This document shows, in pieces, positions 7,731 through 15,532 of a stretch of DNA of 53,278 nt (its first letter is position 1; the number at the start of each line of letters is the position of its first letter). Position numbers and translations under genes: made by a program. This DNA comes from Parcubacteria group bacterium (lineage in GTDB: Bacteria > Patescibacteriota > Patescibacteriia > UBA9934 > GWF2-40-263), in NCBI GenBank assembly GCA_013204395.1, contig JABMNZ010000013.1, forward strand, positions 1-53,278. The letters run 5' to 3'. Below the pieces are notes generated by a model. That model was given only the letters and a program-made list of their open reading frames with translations. It made no database searches and was not told where the DNA came from.

Positions 7731-8333
7731 ATGAAGAAAAATGTTTCAGGCGGAGTTATAGTTCTCATCGTTGTTTTGGTAATTGCTGCCACGATCGGTG
7801 TGTGGGCCATGAATACCTATAATGGTTTTATTGCTCTACGTACTGACACCCAAGGAGGTTGGGCTCAGGTTGAGACTCAGTATCAACGTCGAGCAGATTT
7901 GGTTCCTCAGCTAGTTGCAGTTGTTGAAGGTGCTGCTGATTTTGAGAAGTCTGTACTTGTAGATGTAACTGAAGCTCGCACAAACTGGTTAAATACAGTT
8001 GCTGATCCAAACGCGACAATCGACGATAATATTCAAGCAAGCTCCTCATTTGATTCTGCTCTTTCTAGATTGCTGGTGACCGTCGAGGCGTATCCGACAC
8101 TCACAGCGACTGAAAGTTTTGTCACACTTCAGTCTCAACTTGAAGGTACTGAGAATCGCGTGGCAGTAGCAAGGCAGGATTACAACGATCTTGTTCGTGT
8201 ATACAACACCGCCATCGAGCTTGTTCCAGCTTCAGTGATTGCTGGAATGTTTGACTTCGACGCGTTCCCATTCTTTGAATCAAAAGAGGGGGCAGAGAAT
8301 GCTCCAGAAGTGGAGTTTGAATTTGGTGAGTAG
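7731..8333 (+). CDS. lemA: LemA family protein
   Basis: LemA-type proteins have one N-terminal membrane anchor and a periplasmic or extracellular helical bundle. Here residues 6-26 are the anchor, followed by the family-typical sequence YNGFIALRTDTQGGWAQVETQYQRRADLVPQLV. The 200-residue length is typical. LemA genes are very often followed by a TPM-domain gene, as here 3 bases downstream. Biochemical function is unknown. Confidence 0.9.
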   Translation: MKKNVSGGVIVLIVVLVIAATIGVWAMNTYNGFIALRTDTQGGWAQVETQYQRRADLVPQLVAVVEGAADFEKSVLVDVTEARTNWLNTVADPNATIDDNIQASSSFDSALSRLLVTVEAYPTLTATESFVTLQSQLEGTENRVAVARQDYNDLVRVYNTAIELVPASVIAGMFDFDAFPFFESKEGAENAPEVEFEFGE

Positions 8334-8336
8334 ATT

Positions 8337-9221
8337 ATGAAACGATTCATCATCGCACTGCTCTTACTGGCGCCGTTTAGCGTTCTGGCTCTTGAGATTC
8401 CTGCCCCTCCAGAGAATTATGTTTTGGACAGCGCAGAGCTATTTTCAGAAACGTTCGAGCAAGAGCTTATCGCTCAGCTAACCGCATTAGAGAGAGATAC
8501 AAGTTCTGAAATCGCGATCCTGACGATTCCGACGCTTGATGGTGCTGATATCGAGAGATATGCATTAGACGTGTTCAGGGGGTGGGGAATAGGGCAGCAG
8601 GGGGTGGATAATGGACTCTTGTTACTCATTGCTCTTGAGGATAGAGGAATGCGTATTGAAGTGGGTTATGGCCTCGAGGGGCGTGTGACTGATGCAGATT
8701 CCAGTAGCATCATACGTAACAAGCTTGTTCCAGCTTTTCAGACTGAGGAGTATGAGAGGGGAGTCGCCGATGCGGTCAATGCTCTTGATGCAGAGGTTCG
8801 CGCAGAAGCCGATGAATATGGTTTTGCTGGGTCTACCTCAGATTCAACTATGCCTCCAATGGGTGCCATAGCCATTATTCTCTTTGCTCTAGCGTTTTTC
8901 CAAGTAATTTTGTTTGGAAGTCTTGGTAAAAAGAAGCGCAAGTCATATCAAAGGTTCCCATTCGTTTTACTAGTAGCTTTTGTTGCACTGTTACTGTCTT
9001 CTGGAGTTGGGATGTTCACATGGCTTATCGATGGGATAGTTGCACTCATCATTCACTTTAGTTTGAGAAGAATTGATTACGATAAAAAAAGAAAAGGACG
9101 ATCTGGAAAAGGAGGTGCTGGCAGCGGAGGATTCGGTGGAGGAAGTTTAGGGGGAGGAACATCGAGTGGTGGGTTCGGTGGCGGATCATCTGGTGGAGGT
9201 GGTGCTAGTGGAAGTTGGTAG
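8337..9221 (+). CDS. TPM-domain membrane protein (YgcG-like)
   Basis: The 294-residue product has a signal peptide (MKRFIIALLLLAPFSVLA), an extracytoplasmic TPM domain at about 25-160 (VLDSAELFS; SSEIAILTIPTLDG; GVDNGLLLLIALEDRGMRIEVGYGLEG), two or three membrane segments at about 172-240 and a glycine/serine-rich cytoplasmic tail. TPM domains have been linked to phosphatase activity and photosystem repair in plants; bacterial roles are unclear. The arrangement behind lemA is the usual one, and the two probably act together at the membrane. Confidence 0.88.
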   Translation: MKRFIIALLLLAPFSVLALEIPAPPENYVLDSAELFSETFEQELIAQLTALERDTSSEIAILTIPTLDGADIERYALDVFRGWGIGQQGVDNGLLLLIALEDRGMRIEVGYGLEGRVTDADSSSIIRNKLVPAFQTEEYERGVADAVNALDAEVRAEADEYGFAGSTSDSTMPPMGAIAIILFALAFFQVILFGSLGKKKRKSYQRFPFVLLVAFVALLLSSGVGMFTWLIDGIVALIIHFSLRRIDYDKKRKGRSGKGGAGSGGFGGGSLGGGTSSGGFGGGSSGGGGASGSW

Positions 9222-9228
9222 AAAATTT

Positions 9229-9258
9229 AAAACCACCCCGCGTCGCGGGGTGGTTTTT
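9229..9258. terminator. Bidirectional terminator between the TPM gene and the minus-strand ATP-grasp gene
   Basis: AACCACCCCGC-GTC-GCGGGGTGGTT, with A-rich sequence on the left and six Ts on the right, forms a strong stem. It can end plus-strand transcription of lemA/TPM and also minus-strand readthrough. Confidence 0.85.
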
Positions 9259-9260
9259 TG

Positions 9261-9292
9261 ATAAAGAAAATCCCCAGCGCAAGGCTAGGGGA
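9261..9292 (-). terminator. Terminator overlapping the stop of the ATP-grasp gene
   Basis: On the minus strand TCCCC-T-AGC / GCT-GGGGA pair with one bulged base, followed by TTTTCTTTAT. The stem includes the stop codon at 9285-9287, giving this gene a terminator of its own next to the bidirectional one. Confidence 0.6.
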
Positions 9293-10559
9293 GAGAGATC
9301 TGACCGACGATGCCGTCGGAGACCGCGTGGATCATGCGTGGGCCGCCTCGGAGGGCAGTTACGAGCTGTGCGTGAACGTCGTCTGGGACGGCGATGACGC
9401 CATTGTCCCGCAAGAGCGCAGCTTTTTCAGTGGGCTCACGGTTGTAGACCCTGGTGTGAGTGGTGTTGATCATCAGGACTCTTCTGGTGACTTGAAGCGC
9501 AATTCCAGAACTGAAGGCTCCCCGCATCTGGAAAAGTCCAAAGTCACTTGACGGGTCATTTTCCCAGACGACAGTTGGTGTTCCGTCGAAGCGTCCTTCT
9601 GGCTTGGCCAGGTCTGCATCAACTCCGAATATGGCTAGAAAGGACTCGTCATCGCTCGTAAGAAGACGAGCCATTGCCTTCGTGTTGAACGCTGAGCTGA
9701 CGATTCCGGTAGTGGTCAGGGGGTTTGCGAGAGTTTCAATCTCGACAGCCCCAACTCTCACTCGGTTCGGAGACGGACGAATCTGGACGAGGTTCCAGAT
9801 CCATGGTGTGTCAGGGTGCACTATGAGTTCGAGCTGAACGCCGAAGTCGATACCCAGATCCTTGACTCTGTACCAGAGCTCTTTTGCGATCTCCCACAAG
9901 GGGAGGTTCATGCAGGCACCGACGAACAGATTCCCGGTTCTTGTTTCCGCGATCTGTCTACCCGTGTTGGGTTCGTACAACTCGTGACGACCTTCGTAGT
10001 CCCACGTAGCTGAGGTGAAGGTTCGGACACCTGTCTCTGTGACAACCTCGCGTCCGGTCGCGACCCTTATGACTGGTTGGTCCAGGACGTGGCTGTGGGC
10101 GATGTCGACCACGATTCCAATCCCGGGAATGTGTTCTTGGATGACGACTGGTGATCGCCACCGAGAAACAACCTGTGCGTTCTGGAACACGTCTTCAGGA
10201 GAAGAGCGAACCGATGTGTGGCGTCCAGCCGCTCCATCGATCCAGTCTTCTGAACGAGCAGAACTTCGTACGTGCACTTGTCCGCACTGGCTGGCCAGCC
10301 AGGATGTGGATTCCGAGTTTCCTTGTGCGATTTGATCCTGGATAGACAGACCCATCCAAGATGGAATGGTCAAATGCTTGGCCCCACTTGCGATCATCTC
10401 GCAGATCTTCAGTCCAAGCGCCTTTCCTCCAGACCGACTAACCGTCGAGAGGATCTCGCTGTCGGGCAGTGTTACCTTCAGTTCCTCCGGCAGTTGCAGG
10501 AGGGTCTGAGCGGAGTCTACACGACCGTAGACCCACTTACTGGTTTCAAAGAGTTTCAT
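9285..10559 (-). CDS. GC-rich orphan PEP-synthase/PPDK-like ATP-grasp protein
   Basis: The first 265 residues resemble the ATP-binding domain of pyruvate phosphate dikinase and PEP synthase: SRSGGKALGLKICEM with GGK at 44-46, IPSWMGLS, VHVRSSARSEDWIDGAAGRHTSV at 96-117, VVIQEHIPG, and NLVQIRPSP at 257-264. The rest (about 160 residues) is not the usual swivelling phosphohistidine domain plus pyruvate-binding barrel, so this is not a complete PEP synthase. A phosphotransferase using ATP is an inference from the fold. The start has a strong ribosome-binding site, AGGAGGGAGAA-ATG. Codon use is visibly GC-richer than in neighbours. It stands alone on the minus strand between plus-strand operons, with its own terminator. 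Confidence 0.7.
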   Translation of the reverse strand: MKLFETSKWVYGRVDSAQTLLQLPEELKVTLPDSEILSTVSRSGGKALGLKICEMIASGAKHLTIPSWMGLSIQDQIAQGNSESTSWLASQCGQVHVRSSARSEDWIDGAAGRHTSVRSSPEDVFQNAQVVSRWRSPVVIQEHIPGIGIVVDIAHSHVLDQPVIRVATGREVVTETGVRTFTSATWDYEGRHELYEPNTGRQIAETRTGNLFVGACMNLPLWEIAKELWYRVKDLGIDFGVQLELIVHPDTPWIWNLVQIRPSPNRVRVGAVEIETLANPLTTTGIVSSAFNTKAMARLLTSDDESFLAIFGVDADLAKPEGRFDGTPTVVWENDPSSDFGLFQMRGAFSSGIALQVTRRVLMINTTHTRVYNREPTEKAALLRDNGVIAVPDDVHAQLVTALRGGPRMIHAVSDGIVGQISLP

Positions 10560-10701
10560 TTCTCCCTCCTATCCTCAACATCATGGCATCATAAAAGTTT
10601 TGGACTGTCAATGAATAGAGACTTTGTCCACTTGCGCGTCACGGTTGCATAACTTAAACTACCGCGGAATTTACAGGACGTAATACGTCCACATTATCCG
10701 T

Positions 10702-12753
10702 ATGCAAACTTGGAAATTAAAGAAGAAAGTTCAGAAAAAGACCCCTAAACCTTGGGGTATGCACGTTGGCGCAATTTTGTTCCTTCTGGCGACCGTCGGT
10801 TTGGCGGTTTACAATTTTCCGGCAATTTGGAATCATGGAGCAGATTTTGTTAGATCTCAGACGGGTTGGGCTCCACCTAGCCTTGTCGATGAGCCATTTA
10901 GATTAGGTCTGGACCTTCAGGGGGGCACTCACCTTATTTATGAGGCTGACATGAGCCAGATCCCTGAAGAGGATCGAGTTGAAGCTTTGGAGGGTGTTCG
11001 TGACGTGATTGAGCGTCGAGTGAATGCGTTTGGTGTTTCTGAGCCCGTGGTTCAGACAACGACCACTGGTGGAACATATCGAGTGATCATCGAGCTTGCT
11101 GGAGTACTGGATGTTTCAGAAGCCATCTCTCTTATCGGTGAGACGCCTGTTCTGGAGTTTAAGGAGCCGGGTGAAGATCTCAATGGAGAACCAACAGAAG
11201 ATCAACTTATTGAATTAGATCTTGTAAATGAAGCAGAGCGTTCCGCAGCTGACGCGGTGCTTGCTCGTGCACTTGCAGGGGAGCCGTTTGATGATCTTGT
11301 AAGCGAACTTAGTCTTGAGCCTGGGATCGAAGAGACGGGCGGTGTTTTGGAAAACATCAGTGGGAATTCGTCTCGCTCAGAATTTTTCATCGTCATCAAC
11401 GAAAAAGGATTGTACCCAGGGCAGGTTTACTGGAACACGCTCGAGACTCAAGAGGGGATCAACATTTTCAAATATTTGAATGCTGGAGAGCGTGCACAGA
11501 TGGAGCTTTCGCATATCTTGATTTGTTATGAGGGAACGATTGGGTGTGAGAGTGGTCTTACGGAGCTTGATGCTTCCATTCAGATAAATGAGGTTCTTGA
11601 ACTGGCAACAGCTGATAATTTTGCTGAAGTGGCAAAGCAGTACTCCACTGGCCCATCTGGTCCAAATGGTGGGTATCTTAGCTGGGGAGATCCTGAACAG
11701 TACGTAACGGCGTTTGGTCTTGCTTCAGCTGGACTAGAGGTTGGAGAAATTTCCTCTGTCGTTCAAACGGAATTTGGATATCACATCATTTATAAGCATG
11801 ACGAGAAGATAGAGAAGGCCTATACGGTTCAGAGGGTTTTGCTAGGTCTAACAGATATTTACGACATAGCTCCAGAATTGCTCGATCCATGGATCAACAC
11901 CGAACTTTCTGGAAAGCATCTAGAGCGTGCCGGAGTCGAATTCGATTCCAACACAGGTTCCCCTTACGTGACACTTACGTTCAACGCAGAGGGTGGGGAT
12001 ATGTTTGCCGCTTTGACCGAAGAGCATATTGGAGAGCCTATAGCCATCTTCTTGGATGGAGATCCAATCTCTACGCCAGTTGTGCAGACCGCAATCTATG
12101 GAGGGAGAGCAATCATTACCGGAGACTTCACGGTTGAGGAATCAAAATTGCTCGCACAACGCTTAACTGCGGGTGCACTCCCAGTGCCAGTTGATCTTCT
12201 TTCTCAGCAAACAGTTGGTCCTATTCTTGGAGCTGCATCCTTAGAAAAGTCTATCGTTGCTGCTTTGTACGGATTCTTACTGGTCGCACTTTACGTGGTG
12301 GCAGCATACCGATTGCCCGGATTGATTGCCGTGGTCGCGCTTCTATTATTCGCGTTCATGAACTTGGCTGCTTACAGAATGTTTGGAGTAACGATTACTT
12401 TGGCTGGTATTGCCGGTTTCGTTCTCTCGCTTGGTATTGCTGTTGATGCGAACGTGTTGATTATAGAACGCTTCAAAGAAGAATACGCATCAGGACGAGA
12501 TTTCCTAGGTGCTGTGGATGAAGCATTTGAACGCGCCTGGACAGCTATTAGGGACGGAAACATAACTACGCTTATTGCCGCTGGTGTTTTGTACTGGTTC
12601 TCATCAAGTTTCATTCGCGGATTCGCGCTCACGCTTTCTATTGGTGTGATCCTCTCTATGTTCACGGCGATTTTGGTAACACGTGTTTACTTAAAGAGTA
12701 TTCTCCAATCGAAGAAGATTCGTAAACCATCCCTATTTGGGGTCAAACGATAA
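10702..12753 (+). CDS. secD: SecD with embedded parvulin-like prolyl isomerase region
   Basis: SecD works with SecF and SecA in protein export, using the proton gradient from the outer side of the membrane. In the 683-residue product, TM1 is at about 20-38, the D1 motif FRLGLDLQGGTHLIYEAD at 66-83, the periplasmic P1 region continues to about 160 and resumes after about 370, and TM2-6 lie in the C-terminal third (LGIAVDANVLIIERFKEE is the conserved TM4 motif). Residues about 266-369 form a parvulin domain: LSHILI, FAEVAKQYSTGPSGPNGGYL, GEISSVVQTEFGYHII. Residues about 175-262 look like a degenerate second parvulin unit. An ordinary SecD lacks both. secF follows after one base. Confidence 0.93.
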   Translation: MQTWKLKKKVQKKTPKPWGMHVGAILFLLATVGLAVYNFPAIWNHGADFVRSQTGWAPPSLVDEPFRLGLDLQGGTHLIYEADMSQIPEEDRVEALEGVRDVIERRVNAFGVSEPVVQTTTTGGTYRVIIELAGVLDVSEAISLIGETPVLEFKEPGEDLNGEPTEDQLIELDLVNEAERSAADAVLARALAGEPFDDLVSELSLEPGIEETGGVLENISGNSSRSEFFIVINEKGLYPGQVYWNTLETQEGINIFKYLNAGERAQMELSHILICYEGTIGCESGLTELDASIQINEVLELATADNFAEVAKQYSTGPSGPNGGYLSWGDPEQYVTAFGLASAGLEVGEISSVVQTEFGYHIIYKHDEKIEKAYTVQRVLLGLTDIYDIAPELLDPWINTELSGKHLERAGVEFDSNTGSPYVTLTFNAEGGDMFAALTEEHIGEPIAIFLDGDPISTPVVQTAIYGGRAIITGDFTVEESKLLAQRLTAGALPVPVDLLSQQTVGPILGAASLEKSIVAALYGFLLVALYVVAAYRLPGLIAVVALLLFAFMNLAAYRMFGVTITLAGIAGFVLSLGIAVDANVLIIERFKEEYASGRDFLGAVDEAFERAWTAIRDGNITTLIAAGVLYWFSSSFIRGFALTLSIGVILSMFTAILVTRVYLKSILQSKKIRKPSLFGVKR

Positions 12754-12754
12754 T

Positions 12755-13642
12755 ATGAAAATGGCAATTGTAGAAAATCGAAAGTACTGGTTCATCTTAT
12801 CGAGCGTTCTCGTGTTGGGAAGTATTTTGCTGGTTGGCGGATGGGGGCTCAAATTCGGAATAGATTTTACTGGTGGAAGTCTTCTTGAGGTTCAGACCGC
12901 AGATGTGATTGACATTGATCAGGTTCGTGGTGACATGGAGGGTCTTGGGTATACATCTTTAGCCATACAGTCCAGTGACGACAACGTGCTTATTATTCGA
13001 ACGAAAGATCTAAGTGAGGAAGAGCATCAGGGGCTTCTTGGTGCTCTCTCTGGGGTTATGGGGGAGATAGATGAGTTGAGATTCGATTCAATCGGTCCTG
13101 TCATTGGGGATGAGCTTCGTAGAACAGCAACAATCGGTGTGATCGTAACACTTCTGCTTATTGGCCTTTATGTTGCCTGGGCATTTAGGAAGGTGACCGA
13201 ACCCATTGCTTCTTGGAAGTATGGAGCCCTCACGATTCTAGCTGCTTTTCATGACGTCATCATTACCGTTGGGGCGTTTGCTCTACTGGGACATTTTTAC
13301 GGATGGGAGATTGGGACGTCCTTTGTGGCGGCTACACTGACTATTCTAGGGTATTCGATTAATGACACGGTTGTTGTATTTGATCGCACGCGTGAGAACT
13401 TACTCAAACGCGCCGCAGATACGTTTGAAGAGACGGTTGAACTTTCTATAAGGCAGACCTTCATGCGTTCATTGAACACTTCTGTAACAACCCTCCTGGC
13501 CCTTGCTGCCATTTACCTATTTGGTGGTGATAGCACTCGCCCCTTTGCCCTGGCGTTGATTATCGGAATCGGTGTTGGAACCTACTCCTCGCTGTTTTTA
13601 GCCAGTCCGTTGCTTGTGCAATGGGAGCTACGAAAGAAGTAA
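12755..13642 (+). CDS. secF: Protein translocase subunit SecF
   Basis: The 295-residue product has the SecF pattern: TM1, the motif GLKFGIDFTGGSLLEVQT, a short periplasmic domain (VRGDMEGLGYTSLAIQSSDDNVLIIRTK), then five more membrane segments with GYSINDTVVVFDRTREN and the SLNTSVTTLLALAAIY motif. It forms a complex with SecD to assist late steps of Sec export. I start at the ATG at 12755, one base after the secD stop; an upstream in-frame ATG lies inside secD. A terminator follows. Confidence 0.95.
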   Translation: MKMAIVENRKYWFILSSVLVLGSILLVGGWGLKFGIDFTGGSLLEVQTADVIDIDQVRGDMEGLGYTSLAIQSSDDNVLIIRTKDLSEEEHQGLLGALSGVMGEIDELRFDSIGPVIGDELRRTATIGVIVTLLLIGLYVAWAFRKVTEPIASWKYGALTILAAFHDVIITVGAFALLGHFYGWEIGTSFVAATLTILGYSINDTVVVFDRTRENLLKRAADTFEETVELSIRQTFMRSLNTSVTTLLALAAIYLFGGDSTRPFALALIIGIGVGTYSSLFLASPLLVQWELRKK

Positions 13643-13656
13643 AGAGACAAAAAAAG

Positions 13657-13687
13657 AAAACAGGTTGATCAGTACGACCTGTTTTTT
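13657..13687 (+). terminator. Terminator after secF
   Basis: AAAACAGGT-11 bases-ACCTGTTTT forms a 9-bp stem running into TTTTTTT, 15 bases after the secF stop. Confidence 0.85.
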
Positions 13688-13738
13688 TGTTTCCACCATC
13701 GCCTCAACGATCTTTATTTGGTACAATTGGCTTAACTT

Positions 13739-15532
13739 ATGCTCCCTCTCTTTGCCATTCCAATAGTGAATGAGGCGAGTCAGATTGTCTCAACTAGCTC
13801 AACATACTTTGACCAACGGATAGACATCATTCTTTGGGATGTTTTTGTTTGGACAGCATGGATTCCAATCGTCATTACATTGTTCTGGGGTTTTATTGCC
13901 ATGTGGAAAAACTCACGGCAGGGTGGTTATGTAGGTACGTTAAAATTCGTGCTTCTAGCCATTGACGTTCCTTCCATGACTGAACAATCACCAAAGGCAT
14001 TGGAAAACTTATTCGCCACTTTGTATGGGGCCAAGTCATCTATCACCTGGAAAGAGGAATGGATTTACGGAAAACTTCACCCAGTCTTTTCTTTTGAGAT
14101 TATCTCAACGGAAGGATATATTCAGTTTTTAGTTCGTACTCAACCTCGCTTTCGTGATGTTGTTGAAGCGGGAATCTATGCAAACTATCCAGATGCTGAG
14201 ATTTTTGAAGTTGAGGATTATGTAACACCTTTTCCAAGCGAGTTTCCTGATGAGGAATATGACATGTGGGGAGGGGAGTTAACGCTTGAAAAGCATTACA
14301 TGTATCCCATCAGGACCTATGTCGATTTCGAGGACAAGATGACTGGGGAGATTAAGGATCCTCTTGGGTACATGCTCGAGCAGATGGCTAAGATGAAACC
14401 TGGAGAACATTTTTGGTTCCAGATGCTTGTACAACCCTCAACAAATAGTTGGTCGGAGCACGGCCTCAAATATGTCAGGGCGATTTATGGCGACGAGGAT
14501 AAGCCTAAAAGAAGTACTTTTATTGCAATCTTAGAACATATTATTTCATGGCCAAGTGGGCTGTTGAATGAAGCTTTGGGTATTGATTTAAATCCATTGC
14601 TTTTTGGTGAGGATGGTCCTGGTGCTGAAGAAGATCAGTGGAAGGTTTTTAAAATCACTCTGCCACAGCAAGATGAAGCTAAAGCTATTTTGGCAAAATC
14701 TACTAAAGTCGGGCATGGAGTAAAAATTAGGCTACTTTATTCAGCCAAGAAAAATGCTTTTGTAAAAGTTGAAAGAACAGCGATCATCAAGGGGATGTTG
14801 AATCAATACACTCACATGAATCTAAACCGGTTCTCCTTTTACATCCCAACAGTTCCAAAAGATGATTATTGGTGGATGAGATTGGCCTACGCTTCAAAAC
14901 AGAAAAAATTAATGAACGCATACAAGAGCAGAAGTTACGGAGTTGGGGCAACGCCTGTTTTCTTGAACGCAGAAGAGCTTGCTACATTGTGGCATTTCCC
15001 AACCATTACCATGAAAGCTCCTCTTGTGAGTAAGTCAGAATCTAAACGTGCTGAGCCACCAGTTGGATTGCCTATTACCTATCTAGAAAATATCTTGCCG
15101 GGATACGGCGAGGGTGAACAGGATATTCCTGGTTCGCCAACGGATGGTGATATTTCTCAGGTGGCAAGTAGTTTACCCACAGCGGTATCCGATGAACCAC
15201 TTCCAGATACACTCCCACAACCCATATCACCCACAGGACAGGATTATCATCAGGTTGAGGACAATCTCGCTGATCTCCCTGAAATGGTATTAGAAAAAAT
15301 TGTGCAACCCGAACCAGTTTCACGAGTTGTTCAAGAAGAACTAGTCAACTCAGGGGTGATTCCACCAAGACCTTCGATTATAGATCCAGAAAATCTAGGG
15401 GCTCTTATAAAACATTATGAGGCACTAGAGTCTGTTGTTTCAGTTACGACACCAACGGATGAACTGTCGGATGATAAAAAACCGCCATCGCAAGACGAGG
15501 ATGGTTTTGTTCCACCAAACCTGCCGATATGA
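13739..15532 (+). CDS. Membrane-anchored partner of the VirD4-like ATPase, unknown function
   Basis: The 597-residue product has one strong membrane segment at about 30-52 (DVFVWTAWIPIVITLFWGFIAMW) and then a large soluble region to about 440. The C-terminal 150 residues are proline-rich and low-complexity. I cannot name the domain. The soluble part includes FLVRTQPRFRDVVEAGIYANYPDAE and WFQMLVQPSTNSWSEHG. Its stop overlaps the start of the VirD4-like gene (ATGA), so the two are almost certainly translated together. By analogy with VirB10/VirD4 pairs it may anchor the ATPase at the membrane, but that is inference. A -10 box TACAAT (13722-13727) lies 11 bases before the start. Confidence 0.7.
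   Translation: MLPLFAIPIVNEASQIVSTSSTYFDQRIDIILWDVFVWTAWIPIVITLFWGFIAMWKNSRQGGYVGTLKFVLLAIDVPSMTEQSPKALENLFATLYGAKSSITWKEEWIYGKLHPVFSFEIISTEGYIQFLVRTQPRFRDVVEAGIYANYPDAEIFEVEDYVTPFPSEFPDEEYDMWGGELTLEKHYMYPIRTYVDFEDKMTGEIKDPLGYMLEQMAKMKPGEHFWFQMLVQPSTNSWSEHGLKYVRAIYGDEDKPKRSTFIAILEHIISWPSGLLNEALGIDLNPLLFGEDGPGAEEDQWKVFKITLPQQDEAKAILAKSTKVGHGVKIRLLYSAKKNAFVKVERTAIIKGMLNQYTHMNLNRFSFYIPTVPKDDYWWMRLAYASKQKKLMNAYKSRSYGVGATPVFLNAEELATLWHFPTITMKAPLVSKSESKRAEPPVGLPITYLENILPGYGEGEQDIPGSPTDGDISQVASSLPTAVSDEPLPDTLPQPISPTGQDYHQVEDNLADLPEMVLEKIVQPEPVSRVVQEELVNSGVIPPRPSIIDPENLGALIKHYEALESVVSVTTPTDELSDDKKPPSQDEDGFVPPNLPI

Noticed and set aside
8337-9221. Glycine-rich tail of the TPM protein as a repeat or sequencing artefact
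   Set aside because: Glycine/serine-rich C-termini are normal for this family.
10272-10652. Plus-strand open frame over the promoter side of the ATP-grasp gene
   Set aside because: It covers the start and ribosome-binding site of the minus-strand gene, and its translation shows no domain.
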